A stretch of 64,000 nt of DNA from Granulosicoccus sp964435305 (lineage in GTDB: Bacteria > Pseudomonadota > Gammaproteobacteria > Granulosicoccales > Granulosicoccaceae), in contig CAYSZH010000004.1 in assembly GCA_964435305.1 (NCBI GenBank), positions 6,271-70,270 of the forward strand, read 5' to 3'. Position numbers and translations under genes: made by a program. The stretch's first letter is position 1. Each line of letters starts with the position of its first letter. Shown here in pieces: positions 44,349 through 54,009 of this stretch. The notes below the pieces were generated by a model. It was not told where the DNA came from, ran no database searches, and saw nothing but the letters and a program-made list of their open reading frames with translations.

Positions 44349-45857
44349 TTAAGAGCCGGTTTTCTTTTGGCGACGCGCCATTTTCTTTTGCTGAATTTCA
44401 GATGATGCCAGCGGGTACACAACACCGCTCTGGACTCTTGATGAGTCACCTTCAATGATTTGCCCAGCTTGACTTTGATCGCTGGCGAGACGTTTTTGGA
44501 GCCTTGATTTAAGCGCTCGGCGATGCTCACGATCGGATGCATTAGTCGCCTGTTTTTCTCGGGTGCGCTTATGCAAAGGCGAGGGCACAGGGTTGAACGC
44601 ACCTGCAGTTGCCGATGCGGTGATATTGATCTGCTGCAGCATGCTAATGGGCAATGCGATAAAAAAGATCCAATACAGCTCCCGGTTAACTACCAGGCGG
44701 GCTTCCGAGTAATTACTAACCAGCAGTGCAACGGTAAAGCCCAGAACAAATAAGACACCTGCTTGCTGCCTTTGGTACTGGCAGTAGAATATTTCAATGA
44801 GCTGTTGAAAAATCATTAGCACTGCAAGAAAGGTCAGTGGTAACCCGATCTCTGAAGCTAGCTGCAACAGTCCATTGTGTGCGTGGAAAACTGTCCAGGT
44901 AAAATCGGTTAGGGTTTTTTGAATCCACAGCGAGTTACCAGTGGGGTACCAAATGGTGCCGTACCCAAAGCCAGTTAAAGGCTTTTGCATTATCAGTTGC
45001 CAAGTCTGACTCCACACTTCGCCACGCCCGGTCAGGTCACCGGAGCGACCAATCAATTCAGCAGTATTGATGTTGTATATCGCCATGCCAACCACAGCTG
45101 TACACAAAGTGCCTAATATCAGCATGGAGATAAGGCCGAGGTCAAAGCGACGCGCAATATAGAAATAGCTCATTAGCATGGCACTTATGATCATCGCCAG
45201 TAATGATGTTGCTGATACCGTAAACATAAGAACCACAATGCCACTTGCGATACCAATAAAGGCCAGGGCTTTTTTACCCAGTGTTTGCATATTGCCCATA
45301 ACAACGGCGCACAAGAGCACAGTAATGGCGGCCCAAAAGCCCAATGTGTTCTTGGATGTCATCACGCCGCGCCAAACAAGCCGGCCCTCGTAGTTTTCGA
45401 TACCAATATCAGGGGCAAAAACAGCGGCCCCCATGCTGGCAATCATCAGTAAAGACATAACAACAGCCGATACCGATAAAATACGCATGAGAGGAATAGT
45501 AAATCCGATATAGAATGCGATGATGCTACTGCCTACCAAGTGGACAGTACGTTCCATTGTAAGTGCTGCATCGATAGACCACATTGCGGAAAAAGCCGTG
45601 CCCACCAATAGCACGACCAGTAGTAATCGATAGCGTACTAGCCAGGTAATCCAGTTGATGCCAAAGTTACTGATCAAGCCAACAAAGGACATCACGTACA
45701 GCATACCCCACAGCATATTGACTGTGGGTTCCAGCGATGGTGATAAGCGATACACCAGCGACAGGCTTGTGCTGGTGCCCTGCACAAGAACGAGCAGCAA
45801 TACCAGCAAAGACATCAGCGATGCTCGATAAGCTGTTTGGTAAGTAGCCAGTGACAT
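44349..45857 (-). CDS. O-antigen/EPS polymerase-like membrane protein (Wzy)
   Basis: This 502-residue protein has about 11-12 membrane helices. The Wzy/O-antigen ligase signature appears as GRGEVWSQTWQLIMQKPLTGFGYGT near residue 280, followed by FHAHNGLLQLASEIGLPL near 325. It probably polymerises lipid-linked repeat units at the outer face of the inner membrane. An unusual basic tail of about 85 residues (HKRTREKQ, ARRQKKTGS) follows the last helix. It overlaps the upstream GT2 gene by 1 nt. Confidence 0.82.
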   Translation of the reverse strand: MSLATYQTAYRASLMSLLVLLLVLVQGTSTSLSLVYRLSPSLEPTVNMLWGMLYVMSFVGLISNFGINWITWLVRYRLLLVVLLVGTAFSAMWSIDAALTMERTVHLVGSSIIAFYIGFTIPLMRILSVSAVVMSLLMIASMGAAVFAPDIGIENYEGRLVWRGVMTSKNTLGFWAAITVLLCAVVMGNMQTLGKKALAFIGIASGIVVLMFTVSATSLLAMIISAMLMSYFYIARRFDLGLISMLILGTLCTAVVGMAIYNINTAELIGRSGDLTGRGEVWSQTWQLIMQKPLTGFGYGTIWYPTGNSLWIQKTLTDFTWTVFHAHNGLLQLASEIGLPLTFLAVLMIFQQLIEIFYCQYQRQQAGVLFVLGFTVALLVSNYSEARLVVNRELYWIFFIALPISMLQQINITASATAGAFNPVPSPLHKRTREKQATNASDREHRRALKSRLQKRLASDQSQAGQIIEGDSSRVQSGVVYPLASSEIQQKKMARRQKKTGS

Positions 45858-46804
45858 TACTTTTCCAATGCTTGTAATGATTGGCCACGAAAGCGTACGT
45901 ACTGATCAACCAGTTTGCGATAAAAGCGCGGTGCATAGTTTTGCACCATCTGCCGGCAGATGCCCAATGCACTCATGGCATTGTGTTTGCGCGCATTGAT
46001 CAGTAATTTGAAGCTTTCTATTGGGTTGGTTCGCGCTTTGGACACACTTTCAAAACGTGCCCGAAAGCCTGCCCATGCGGCATCGCTCATATTGGCTTTT
46101 TGCGTATCCATCCAGGTAAAAAAATTGGTGTACTTTTCCGATGAACCGCTAAAGATTGGAAGTTGTGATAGCGCATTTGGGCTCATGATGTCCGCGTAGA
46201 GTGTTTTAGGGTTCTCCAGCATGACAAAGCCTGTACCGGTCTGCCAGCAATCTATGGCGAACTGATCGTTATCGCCAAAGGTGACGTTCTCATCCCAACT
46301 GACCTTAAGTGCTAGTGCACGCGGGATAACCATGGTACTGGTTTGTATGAAAGCACCGTGTACGTACAAGTAATCGTAGATAGATTCTTCAGCTGCCATC
46401 GCTCTGCCTGGCTTAACCCAATAGCGACCGACACCGCGATCAACAATGATCTGGCTATAAACGAGTTTGTCTGGAGATTGCTGGTAGATTTTGTCCACTT
46501 CGGTTAAAAAATCGGGATACCAAATGTCATCTGAATCCAGAAAGGCAATGTATTGTCCCTGTGCTTTTCGCATTCCGTGATTTCGCGCAGCTGCAGGGCC
46601 AGCGTTTTCTTGTTCAACGATGACAAGCCGTGGGTCGTCTATCGCGCGTAACACCTCAAGCGTATTATCTGTTGATCCGTCATCCACGATGACCACTTCC
46701 AGATCGCTCATGTCTTGCTCGAAACAACTGCGCAAAGTATCGCTTACCGATTCGGCACCATTGTAGGTTGGTATGACGATAGAGTAGCGTGGCAATGAGC
46801 TCAT
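45857..46804 (-). CDS. GT2 family glycosyltransferase
   Basis: This 315-residue cytoplasmic enzyme has a GT-A fold start, YSIVIPTYNGAESVSDTLRS, VVIVDDGSTDNT near residue 40 and the DxD motif in AFLDSDDIWYPDFL near 90. It adds one sugar of the EPS repeat; donor and acceptor are unknown. It overlaps its neighbours by 1 nt on each side, so it is part of a tightly coupled block. Confidence 0.87.
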   Translation of the reverse strand: MSSLPRYSIVIPTYNGAESVSDTLRSCFEQDMSDLEVVIVDDGSTDNTLEVLRAIDDPRLVIVEQENAGPAAARNHGMRKAQGQYIAFLDSDDIWYPDFLTEVDKIYQQSPDKLVYSQIIVDRGVGRYWVKPGRAMAAEESIYDYLYVHGAFIQTSTMVIPRALALKVSWDENVTFGDNDQFAIDCWQTGTGFVMLENPKTLYADIMSPNALSQLPIFSGSSEKYTNFFTWMDTQKANMSDAAWAGFRARFESVSKARTNPIESFKLLINARKHNAMSALGICRQMVQNYAPRFYRKLVDQYVRFRGQSLQALEK

Positions 46805-47715
46805 TAGTGGCCTTCTCCACGAATCGTGGCACGGTTTAGATGGGCGGTAAATTTACCCCAAAATTTCCAGCGCAACAGTTGCGCTTTCTCGCGTGACTGT
46901 GCATGTACCAGACCAATTAACGACAACAGCATCGCAACCGTGAACAAGGCGACAGTTTTTAGACACCGCACACTAGAATTTTTGACACCTGGCTGCAGCA
47001 TTTGCATCACGCGCACACGCGAATTGGCAATGTTGACAACACGTTCTTTTAGCCAGGCTTGTGATAATCGGTTTGCAGGTACGGCTTCATGCACAATCGC
47101 GTTTGCGGCCCAGTGCATGCGCGCACCTTTTTGAGCAAGCTGGGTAAAAAACGCTAGATCTTCTCCGCCAGACAAGCTGAAGGCAGGATGAAAATACGTT
47201 GGTGTAAGCTCCGCGATCGTACTGGCGCGAATCAGGAAATTCCCCGCCGCTTCCAATTGGCAGGCAGCGCCGTCGGCAACAGTCAGTTCAGCACCGTAGT
47301 AGGGATTATTTTTAATCGCTGCATCGGTGCCCTCAGGAAATACAGAGCGTGTTGGTCCGCCAACAATATCAGCTGCTGTTTCGCCTTGTATACGCAACAG
47401 TTCTTTTAGCCATTGCGGTTCGGGTTGTTCATCATCATCCAGAAAAGCCAGAAAATCTGGTTGAAGCCGAAGGGCGTTTTCAACTGCAGCGTTACGCGCA
47501 TGCGAAATACCGGCTTGAGGCTGTAGCACAGCCTGTACTTGAAATGGATAGCTTGCTGGTAGTGATTCACAAACCGCCATCCCTTGTGCATCTGCATGAT
47601 TATCGATTACGACTATTTGAATATCAGTGGCGTTATCAAGTTGTGCAACAGCTTGCAACAGTTCATGTAAGCCGTCAGGTCTTTTGTATGTGCAAATACA
47701 CAGTACGGTTTTCAC
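46804..47715 (-). CDS. GT2 family glycosyltransferase with membrane anchor
   Basis: This 303-residue protein has an N-terminal GT2 domain (TVLCICTYKRPDGLHELLQA; DxD in FLAFLDDDEQPEPQWLKELL near residue 95; GGEDLAFFTQLAQKGARMHW near 185). One hydrophobic segment near residue 255 (VALFTVAMLLSLIGLVHA) may anchor it. It adds a second sugar of the repeat unit. It overlaps the flippase gene by 4 nt. Confidence 0.84.
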   Translation of the reverse strand: MKTVLCICTYKRPDGLHELLQAVAQLDNATDIQIVVIDNHADAQGMAVCESLPASYPFQVQAVLQPQAGISHARNAAVENALRLQPDFLAFLDDDEQPEPQWLKELLRIQGETAADIVGGPTRSVFPEGTDAAIKNNPYYGAELTVADGAACQLEAAGNFLIRASTIAELTPTYFHPAFSLSGGEDLAFFTQLAQKGARMHWAANAIVHEAVPANRLSQAWLKERVVNIANSRVRVMQMLQPGVKNSSVRCLKTVALFTVAMLLSLIGLVHAQSREKAQLLRWKFWGKFTAHLNRATIRGEGH

Positions 47716-49034
47716 TGACTGTCCCTGTCAAGATGGCGAAGCATGATCCGGATAAGGTAAACAGCCATGAAGCATTCCGCCGCCATGATGCCAAGCAGCG
47801 TAAATTCGGGGTTCACAAAATACAGTAATAAAGAGACCAGTACGCCACTGATGATGGCACCGTATACACTGGCCATGGCAAGAATTCGAAAATCTCTCAT
47901 CGCTTGTAGTGCTGCACTAGGCGCATTGTAAATAGCCGCAAAAAAGGTGATAAGCGACCACATACAAACGATCAGACCCATGGGTTGTTCAGCATACTTT
48001 TTTGCGTACAAGAGTTCGTGAATGAACGGCCACGAAAGATACAGTGCCAGTGCCAGCATCAAAACCGCAACACCCATCAGTACACTGGTTTTTTTAATTT
48101 GTTTTTTTACAGCTTCAAAACGATTGTCTGACAGTGCCATGGCGAGTTCAGGTTTTACCATGTTTTGCCAGGTAAGTAGTGCTACCCGAACAGGCCCAAA
48201 AAGTACCATTCCAGCCGCTAAAGGTGCGAAGGCGTTGGGCCCGTTAAACCACGTGATAATTAAACTATGTGCTTGCGCCAGAAACAATGTGGTCAGTGCT
48301 CCTACCAGTGCCCAACGTGACTGCAGCCATACGGTGGCGTAGCCACTGAGTTTTGCTATTGATATCCATTGACGCTTAAGTCCATGCAAACGCCAGCGCT
48401 CAACAAACATAGCCACAAGATTGGATAGTGCCAGTGCTATCAGTGCATGATCAACAGTAATGGTTGCGCCGGCTAACCACAGGCCCAAAATGATGAGCAC
48501 ACCGGCAACAATATAGGTGATGTCACCTGTGGCAGTGATTAATGGTTTTAGCCGGGCGTAGTTAAAGCTACGACTAAATTGCCTTGCAGCGTACACAGCT
48601 ACAAATACAGTGACACTTAAGGTTGTGCTGGTAGCCGTATCACCTACCCATACATAAGCCACACCTGCCAATAGCAGCACGACAAAAAGCAGCAAGTTCA
48701 GCGTGCTGAACAAAGCCTCTTGTTGCAAGCGCTCATCCTCATCTTTGATGATGGGTGTGTAGACGGTTAGTGGTGTTGATATCAGTGCATTGTTAATTGC
48801 GGATGCAAACATCGCCAGAACAAATGCATAGGCGAAAATGCCGTAGTCATAGAGTGACAATACACGGATTAGGAATAGGTTAAGCGCAAAATGAAATGCA
48901 CTGACACCCGCCTGTGCGCCAACAGACAATAGGTATTTTGAGGTCACTAATGACCAAATTCGCGAAAATATAGATGCACTGCTGCTACCGTCAGTTCCAC
49001 TTTGCATAGCGGCAAATCGTCCAGCTAAGCTCAT
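47712..49034 (-). CDS. Polysaccharide flippase (Wzx/MATE-like)
   Basis: This 440-residue protein has 12 or so membrane helices with the Wzx pattern, including QAGVSAFHFALNLFLIRVLS near residue 40 and YDYGIFAYAFVLAMF. It would move lipid-linked repeat units across the inner membrane. A 25-residue soluble N-terminus precedes the first helix. It overlaps the WecG-type gene (4 nt) and the GT2 gene (4 nt). Confidence 0.84.
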   Translation of the reverse strand: MSLAGRFAAMQSGTDGSSSASIFSRIWSLVTSKYLLSVGAQAGVSAFHFALNLFLIRVLSLYDYGIFAYAFVLAMFASAINNALISTPLTVYTPIIKDEDERLQQEALFSTLNLLLFVVLLLAGVAYVWVGDTATSTTLSVTVFVAVYAARQFSRSFNYARLKPLITATGDITYIVAGVLIILGLWLAGATITVDHALIALALSNLVAMFVERWRLHGLKRQWISIAKLSGYATVWLQSRWALVGALTTLFLAQAHSLIITWFNGPNAFAPLAAGMVLFGPVRVALLTWQNMVKPELAMALSDNRFEAVKKQIKKTSVLMGVAVLMLALALYLSWPFIHELLYAKKYAEQPMGLIVCMWSLITFFAAIYNAPSAALQAMRDFRILAMASVYGAIISGVLVSLLLYFVNPEFTLLGIMAAECFMAVYLIRIMLRHLDRDSQ

Positions 49035-49837
49035 TCTGCCACGGCTCTTCGACGCAGCTTTGACATCACCCAGTTGCGCGCGAGATAGCCCGCTAAAATG
49101 ACCGGCTCACACAAATAACGAAAAGCAAAGCGGCGTGGATTTTCAATCAAGCGATAGCTCCATTCCAATCCAGTGCGACCCATCCAGCGAGGAGGCGTTT
49201 TAACTGCGCCGGCAACGTATTCCATACAGGCACCGCAGGTGAGTACCGCTGGCACTTGAATTTGCGCTCTGTGCGCATGCAGCCATGCCTCCTGCTTAGG
49301 TGCGCCAAAGCCCACCAGAAGTAGATCGGTCCCGAATTCGTTCACGCCTTTTATAACCTTCAGACTGTCTTCACTTTGTGCGCTGAGGTCAAAATAGCCG
49401 TCATGCCCACTGATTTGTATACCGGGCACGGCAGCACGTATTTTTTCCAAAGCATTGTTCTGGATATCGGCACTTTGGCCGAGATGATAAACGCGCCAGT
49501 TGTTTTCCTGTGCCTGTTTCATCATGGGCATGATGAAGTCCACGTAGGTTAGCCTGTGATCGCGAGTAAGCGCTTCACCAAAGAGTTTGTACAACCAGAC
49601 AATCGGCATCCCATCAACCAGCACAGTGCAGTTCTCGTAATACGTACGCAGGTCTGCTGAGCGAAAGTAACTGTAAAGCGAATGAAGATTATGGTACAAA
49701 ATCGTACTTGGTTCACGTTTTTCAACGCTGTGTTTTATTAAGCCTAAGTAATCGTCGAGCGTGCCTGGATGCGCAAAAAATCCGAGTAGATTGCGCTGCT
49801 GCAAGCCTGTAGGGGTACTGGCCATAAGGTTTCTCAA
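49031..49837 (-). CDS. WecG/TagA/CpsF family glycosyltransferase (GT26)
   Basis: This 268-residue GT26 enzyme has VLVDGMPIVWLYKLFG near residue 72 (Asp for catalysis), GHDGYFD near 143, LLVGFGAPKQEAWLHAH near 172 and GRTGLEWSYRLIENPRR near 220. It transfers a sugar such as ManNAc, ManNAcA or glucuronate to a lipid-linked acceptor, often as the second step after the initiating transferase. It starts the second transcription block, just after a terminator. Confidence 0.88.
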   Translation of the reverse strand: MRNLMASTPTGLQQRNLLGFFAHPGTLDDYLGLIKHSVEKREPSTILYHNLHSLYSYFRSADLRTYYENCTVLVDGMPIVWLYKLFGEALTRDHRLTYVDFIMPMMKQAQENNWRVYHLGQSADIQNNALEKIRAAVPGIQISGHDGYFDLSAQSEDSLKVIKGVNEFGTDLLLVGFGAPKQEAWLHAHRAQIQVPAVLTCGACMEYVAGAVKTPPRWMGRTGLEWSYRLIENPRRFAFRYLCEPVILAGYLARNWVMSKLRRRAVAE

Positions 49838-49920
49838 CTATTAGATCGCTGGATCGACACAATGCACACCCCAATCCGATAACCAATGGCTATATGAGGC
49901 CTGCGAAAAATTGTGCACAT

Positions 49921-49972
49921 AAAAAAAGCGGCTATCGGCAAAAGTGAGAATTTCTCCAATTACCGATGCCGC
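49921..49972 (-). terminator. Rho-independent terminator or attenuator inside EPS cluster
   Basis: Read on the minus strand, GCGGCATCGG pairs with CCGATAGCCGC (one bulged A), followed at once by seven T. The 24-nt loop itself contains GAGAA-T-TTCTC. It sits between the initiating transferase (ends 50118) and the WecG-type gene (starts 49837), so readthrough would set the level of the downstream genes. Confidence 0.6.
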
Positions 49973-50117
49973 CTTGGGATCGTTTTTTCAGTTTTGCCTG
50001 CGTGAATTAGGCTAGTTGTATCAGGGGCCCTTTATGCCCTTTTTATGTTTTGCTATTGTCAAAAATCGGACAAGTGTTAAGTCTATAGTTAGCAGCCACA
50101 TGTGCTGCTGCGGAAGC
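49973..50117. other. Spacer downstream of the initiating transferase
   Basis: This short region follows the transferase stop codon. It contains no gene and no further hairpin of note. The remaining part of the gap (49838-49920) could hold a promoter for the WecG block, but I could not define one. Confidence 0.3.
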
Positions 50118-50864
50118 TCAATAGGCGTTTTCGTGCGTCCAGCCTTTAAATACCGTCATCAAAAGGATTTTCGCATCGAGGAAAATGCTCCAGTGCTTGA
50201 TGTAGTAACGATCGTGTTCAATGCGTCCTACCATATCACTGACTTTGCTTGTCTCGCCTCTGAACCCATTAATTTGCGCCCAGCCAGTTATGCCTGGCTT
50301 TACTGCGTATCGTGAGTTCAACGCTGGGATAACGTATTTGAAGTCTTCATCCAATTTAATTGGATGTGGACGAGGACCCACGAGCGACATGGAGCCTTGA
50401 ATTACATTAAACAGCTGTGGCAGTTCATCCAGGCTGGTGCGGCGCAGAAAAGCGCCTACTCGAGTGATGCGTGGATCGTCTTTTTGAGCTTGACGGAATA
50501 CAGCGCTTCCATCCTGATACATCGTACGAAATTTAAATACTTTGATGATCTCACGGTTACGGCCACTGCGAGCCTGACAAAACAGGGCTGGCCCAGTGCT
50601 GTCGAGTTTAATGATGATTGAAATTAGAGCCATCAGTGGGAACAGCAGGATCAAAGCAATTGATCCGAGAATGAAATCTTCGGCACGTTTCAGTGCTGCA
50701 CTGATGCCTGAAATAGGCTTGAGTGTGCTGTTGTCAACCGTGACAAGAGAACGCCAGTGACTTTCACTGGTGATATCTTCGATAACTGCCGAGTTAGCGG
50801 AATCAGCTCCTGCTGAAAGCTCGATTTTGTTGTTATTTTTGTTAAGAACTTTGGCGCTGGACAC
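50118..50864 (-). CDS. Undecaprenyl-phosphate sugar phosphotransferase (EPS initiating enzyme)
   Basis: This 248-residue monotopic enzyme has a membrane hairpin near residues 62-85 (FILGSIALILLFPLMALISI) and catalytic motifs ALFCQARSGRNREIIKVFKF near 100, TSLDELPQLFNVIQGSMSLV near 150, and GPRPHPIKL. It attaches the first sugar phosphate to undecaprenyl phosphate. The start is GTG at 50864, placed 6 nt behind AAGGAG; the longer frame to 50900 lacks a site. It lies downstream of the wzc-like gene. Confidence 0.9.
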   Translation of the reverse strand: MSSAKVLNKNNNKIELSAGADSANSAVIEDITSESHWRSLVTVDNSTLKPISGISAALKRAEDFILGSIALILLFPLMALISIIIKLDSTGPALFCQARSGRNREIIKVFKFRTMYQDGSAVFRQAQKDDPRITRVGAFLRRTSLDELPQLFNVIQGSMSLVGPRPHPIKLDEDFKYVIPALNSRYAVKPGITGWAQINGFRGETSKVSDMVGRIEHDRYYIKHWSIFLDAKILLMTVFKGWTHENAY

Positions 50865-51054
50865 CGTTTTCTCCTTGATCTGAAATCTGTGGCTAACCAC
50901 AATATACGATGTTCATTTTAACCTTAAAACTACGCTAATCACTCTATTCGCGCATGTTATTGTCACATCAATTCACAAGTCGTGCACATTTCTGAGGAAT
51001 AACTAATCGAAATGGCGATTGGTTTCCAAATACGCTTTGCCAAACAATAGAAGT

Positions 51055-53313
51055 TTAGTCGATCTGCTCACGATAGTACGCATAATGTCGCGGTGTTGGG
51101 GCGGAAGAGCCGTTTAGAATGCACCCATTCACTCGTACACCCGAGAACGACAAGCGCTTGAGTGATTCCGCCAGCTGTGGTTCCTTCACTTCGCCTTCCT
51201 TCACTACCATGATAGTACTTCCCGCGTGTTTGCCAAGTGCAGCCGCCGTGGCGACGCTTAAAACCGGCGGTGTATCGATAATGGCGATATCAAATCGCGG
51301 AGCAACAACTTGCATGAAAGCCCCAAATTCTTTGTCACTGGGCATTTCTCTACCGACCTCGCCGCCCATAAAACCACGCGGTATACAGTATAGGTTAGGA
51401 ACGGAAGTTGGTTTGACTGTTTCTTTTAATTCGGATTTACCTCGTACTACTTCAGGCAATCCGGGGCCGACTTTGAGTCCAAGGCTTTTGTGCATTTGCC
51501 CGCGCTGATAATCGGCATCAATTAGCAGTACGCGCTTACCAGCCTGCGCAAGCAGAACCGCCAGGTTCATGCTGACGAAAGATTTACCCATGCTAGGCAA
51601 TGGGCTAGTAATCATCAACACATTATTGGCGGCACCGTCCATAACATCTTCGAGCATGGAACGCAGTCCACGCAGGTTTTCAATCGAGTAGTCTTCGGGT
51701 TTGCTCAGTGCCAGTACGTTGCTGTCAGCTGGTGCTAAAGCGTTACTGCTTGAATTGGCGCTTGGCAGGAGTTTTCTTGGATCAACTACGGCCGCTGTTC
51801 CCAAACGCTTCTGCGCATTACTTTTAGGGATATTCATGAATACCGGTAAACCCGAGGACCGCTCAAGCGATTCCTGATCGGATATCACGGTTGACAGTGC
51901 TGATCGTAAGGTCAGATAAAGCATATACAAAAACAGAGTAGCAAGCGTTCCACCGACCATGGCAAGCAGTGGGTTTGGGGAAATTGGCTTGCGAGGCGTT
52001 AGCGCGCGATCCCATAAGCTCACCTGACTGACAAATGCTTTTTGGTCACGTTCTAGTGTATTGAGTGTCTCGCGTGTTTCGTTAAACAATGCGAGGGCGG
52101 TGTCAACATCGTTTTCAAGTACTGCAAGCTCTCGCTCTGTATTTGGTGCAGCTCTGACTCTGCCACGATATTTGTTGAGCTCCGCTTCTACCTCGGTGAT
52201 GTCCTTGAGCATGCGCTTGGAGTCGGGATGATCATTGGTATAACGAGCGCTTTTTTGCCGATATTCAATTTGCAGCTCCGAGAGCTGAGCTTCCAGGCGG
52301 TCAATTTGATTAAGCAGGTTGTTGACTTGAGCCGGTTGCGAGAAACTGCCACGCCGGTTTCGATAATCTGCCAAGGCGGCCTGCGCGGCGAGATAGTCAG
52401 CTTCAACCGCTGGCAGACTCTCTCTATAAAAATCCAGTTTGGTGGTCGCGCCACGGCGTTCAGCATTGAGTTTTACATCGCGATATTCCTGCGCGATGGC
52501 GTTAAGTAAGTCAGCGGTTTGCTGTGGATCCTGGCCACGAAGCTTGATGTTGATCATGCTTGATTGGGCATCAGAGGTCTCGGTAATCAAGCTTTCGCTT
52601 AAGCCGGAAATCGTTGTTTGCAGCGATTGTTTGGTGATGTTGAACTGCATACCTGTCGCCGCTTTAAGCTCTACAACCATAAGACGCAGAGGCGTATACG
52701 GTGGTAAATCAACGACGATATTTTCGCCTCTGGAGGCGCTTTCAATCACGGTCCGGCCGTCACGCTCCAGCGAGAACTGCTGATTACCCAAGGCTGTGAG
52801 TGTTAGAGGCGTGTCTTCCCATTCCCTGGGCACCTCAAACGTGGCAACGTCTAGCGAAGACGGTTGCCATTGATAGCCTTTGGCAAAATCAAGGCCCCCA
52901 ATCCAGTTTCCCAGCGCTGGTACTCGCAGGGCGACATCACTCAGGACAGGTATTTTATTGGCTGAGATGTTCGTCGCCAGGTTATTGATGTCGACAACAG
53001 GTTTCAGTACTTTTCTGGAGCGAAGAATGTTGGATTCTTCTTTCAAATCTTGTGGCGGCACCCATGCCGGCGTTTCATTATTATTTGCAACATTACCGGT
53101 ATCCGATACTTCTAACAGCGTCGATGCTTCGTAGGTTGGCGCTTTACTTATCAAATAGAGTGTCGCCAACCCAATACCTAGCAACAGGGTAATAAGCAGC
53201 CCGAGCTTGTGACGGAGCAACAAGCGTAAATACTCTTTCGCATCGCTGGTTGCGGGCACCGTGGCATAGCCTTGCATATGTGCACCTGATTGCATGTAGT
53301 TCACTGTTTTCAT
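51055..53313 (-). CDS. Polysaccharide co-polymerase / tyrosine autokinase (Wzc-like)
   Basis: This 752-residue fused protein has a Wzz domain between two membrane helices (about residues 36-53 and 440-465) with a coiled coil in the periplasm. A cytoplasmic BY-kinase domain has Walker A PLPSMGKSFVSMN near 570, Walker A' LLIDADYQRGQM near 600 and Walker B IAIIDTPPVL near 680. The C-terminal tyrosine cluster is short (HYAYYREQ). It controls chain length and export. I prefer the ATG at 53313; the frame extends to a TTG at 53367. No wza exporter or wzb phosphatase gene is in this cluster. Confidence 0.88.
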   Translation of the reverse strand: MKTVNYMQSGAHMQGYATVPATSDAKEYLRLLLRHKLGLLITLLLGIGLATLYLISKAPTYEASTLLEVSDTGNVANNNETPAWVPPQDLKEESNILRSRKVLKPVVDINNLATNISANKIPVLSDVALRVPALGNWIGGLDFAKGYQWQPSSLDVATFEVPREWEDTPLTLTALGNQQFSLERDGRTVIESASRGENIVVDLPPYTPLRLMVVELKAATGMQFNITKQSLQTTISGLSESLITETSDAQSSMINIKLRGQDPQQTADLLNAIAQEYRDVKLNAERRGATTKLDFYRESLPAVEADYLAAQAALADYRNRRGSFSQPAQVNNLLNQIDRLEAQLSELQIEYRQKSARYTNDHPDSKRMLKDITEVEAELNKYRGRVRAAPNTERELAVLENDVDTALALFNETRETLNTLERDQKAFVSQVSLWDRALTPRKPISPNPLLAMVGGTLATLFLYMLYLTLRSALSTVISDQESLERSSGLPVFMNIPKSNAQKRLGTAAVVDPRKLLPSANSSSNALAPADSNVLALSKPEDYSIENLRGLRSMLEDVMDGAANNVLMITSPLPSMGKSFVSMNLAVLLAQAGKRVLLIDADYQRGQMHKSLGLKVGPGLPEVVRGKSELKETVKPTSVPNLYCIPRGFMGGEVGREMPSDKEFGAFMQVVAPRFDIAIIDTPPVLSVATAAALGKHAGSTIMVVKEGEVKEPQLAESLKRLSFSGVRVNGCILNGSSAPTPRHYAYYREQID

Positions 53314-54009
53314 TGCTTTTTGCTCATCCGTCCTGTCGGCGGAGCTGGCTGATCCTGCGACGGCCAAAGGGCAAGTATAGAAGCCAGTTCCAAACTTGCC
53401 TGTATGGCGCTATTTTAAAACCTGTTCAAAAGCGACGTGCCGGTCTTGTCGTGTGGTTTCTTATACACGCAAACCGCCTATGCAGGAGCTTGCTAAACGT
53501 CAGGTCGTGGCCGAAATTGTATCAATTCAGCCCATATTGTTTGTGACGTTGTATTAACAATCTATCCAGCGATTCTTTCGCTGCATTGCAAACCACTTTT
53601 GAAAACAGGTTTAACCGCAAATCACGCAGGAAACATTTTCCTTGGCTGCCAGCCATCTAATACGTGTCTGTATACTCATTTACGGCCATCTGGCCGGCTC
53701 CAAGAGCGCTATCATTGGACTTAGCGCCTTGCGAGGCCAGAAATGTGAAGTTCCTCGCCGAACTTGCAAGGTTTAACATGTGTAAAAAGTACCTGTTCCA
53801 ACTCCAAAAACTGGGTGCATCCATTGTTGCTGGATGATGTAATACGGTTTAGAAAGGATGAGATTTGGCTTTTTCTGCTGCCAACCCAAAATTTCCGAGC
53901 CGGTGCATCTATCAAACTCCCGTGCCAATCCCAATTTCCGGACCGAATTTGGACTGGTAGCAACAGTCATTACACTCAGTTCCACAGAAGATGCCCATGA
54001 TCAGAGCCA
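53314..54009. other. Divergent intergenic region, EPS cluster and lipoprotein operon
   Basis: About 690 bp without a convincing gene. It contains CGGCCA-TC-TGGCCG at 53683-53696 and AAGTTC-CTCGCC-GAACTT at 53748-53765. Both EPS and lipoprotein promoters must lie here. I found no JUMPstart/ops element and no clear sigma-70 boxes. Overlapping short frames on both strands (53721-54000) are probably non-coding. Confidence 0.4.

Noticed and set aside
53721..54000. Several short frames on both strands before the lipoprotein gene
   Set aside because: They overlap each other, have no domain and no credible ribosome site; treated as intergenic.
53314..54009. JUMPstart/ops (RfaH) element upstream of the EPS cluster
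   Set aside because: I looked for GGCGGTAGC-like sequences upstream of the wzc-like gene and found none.
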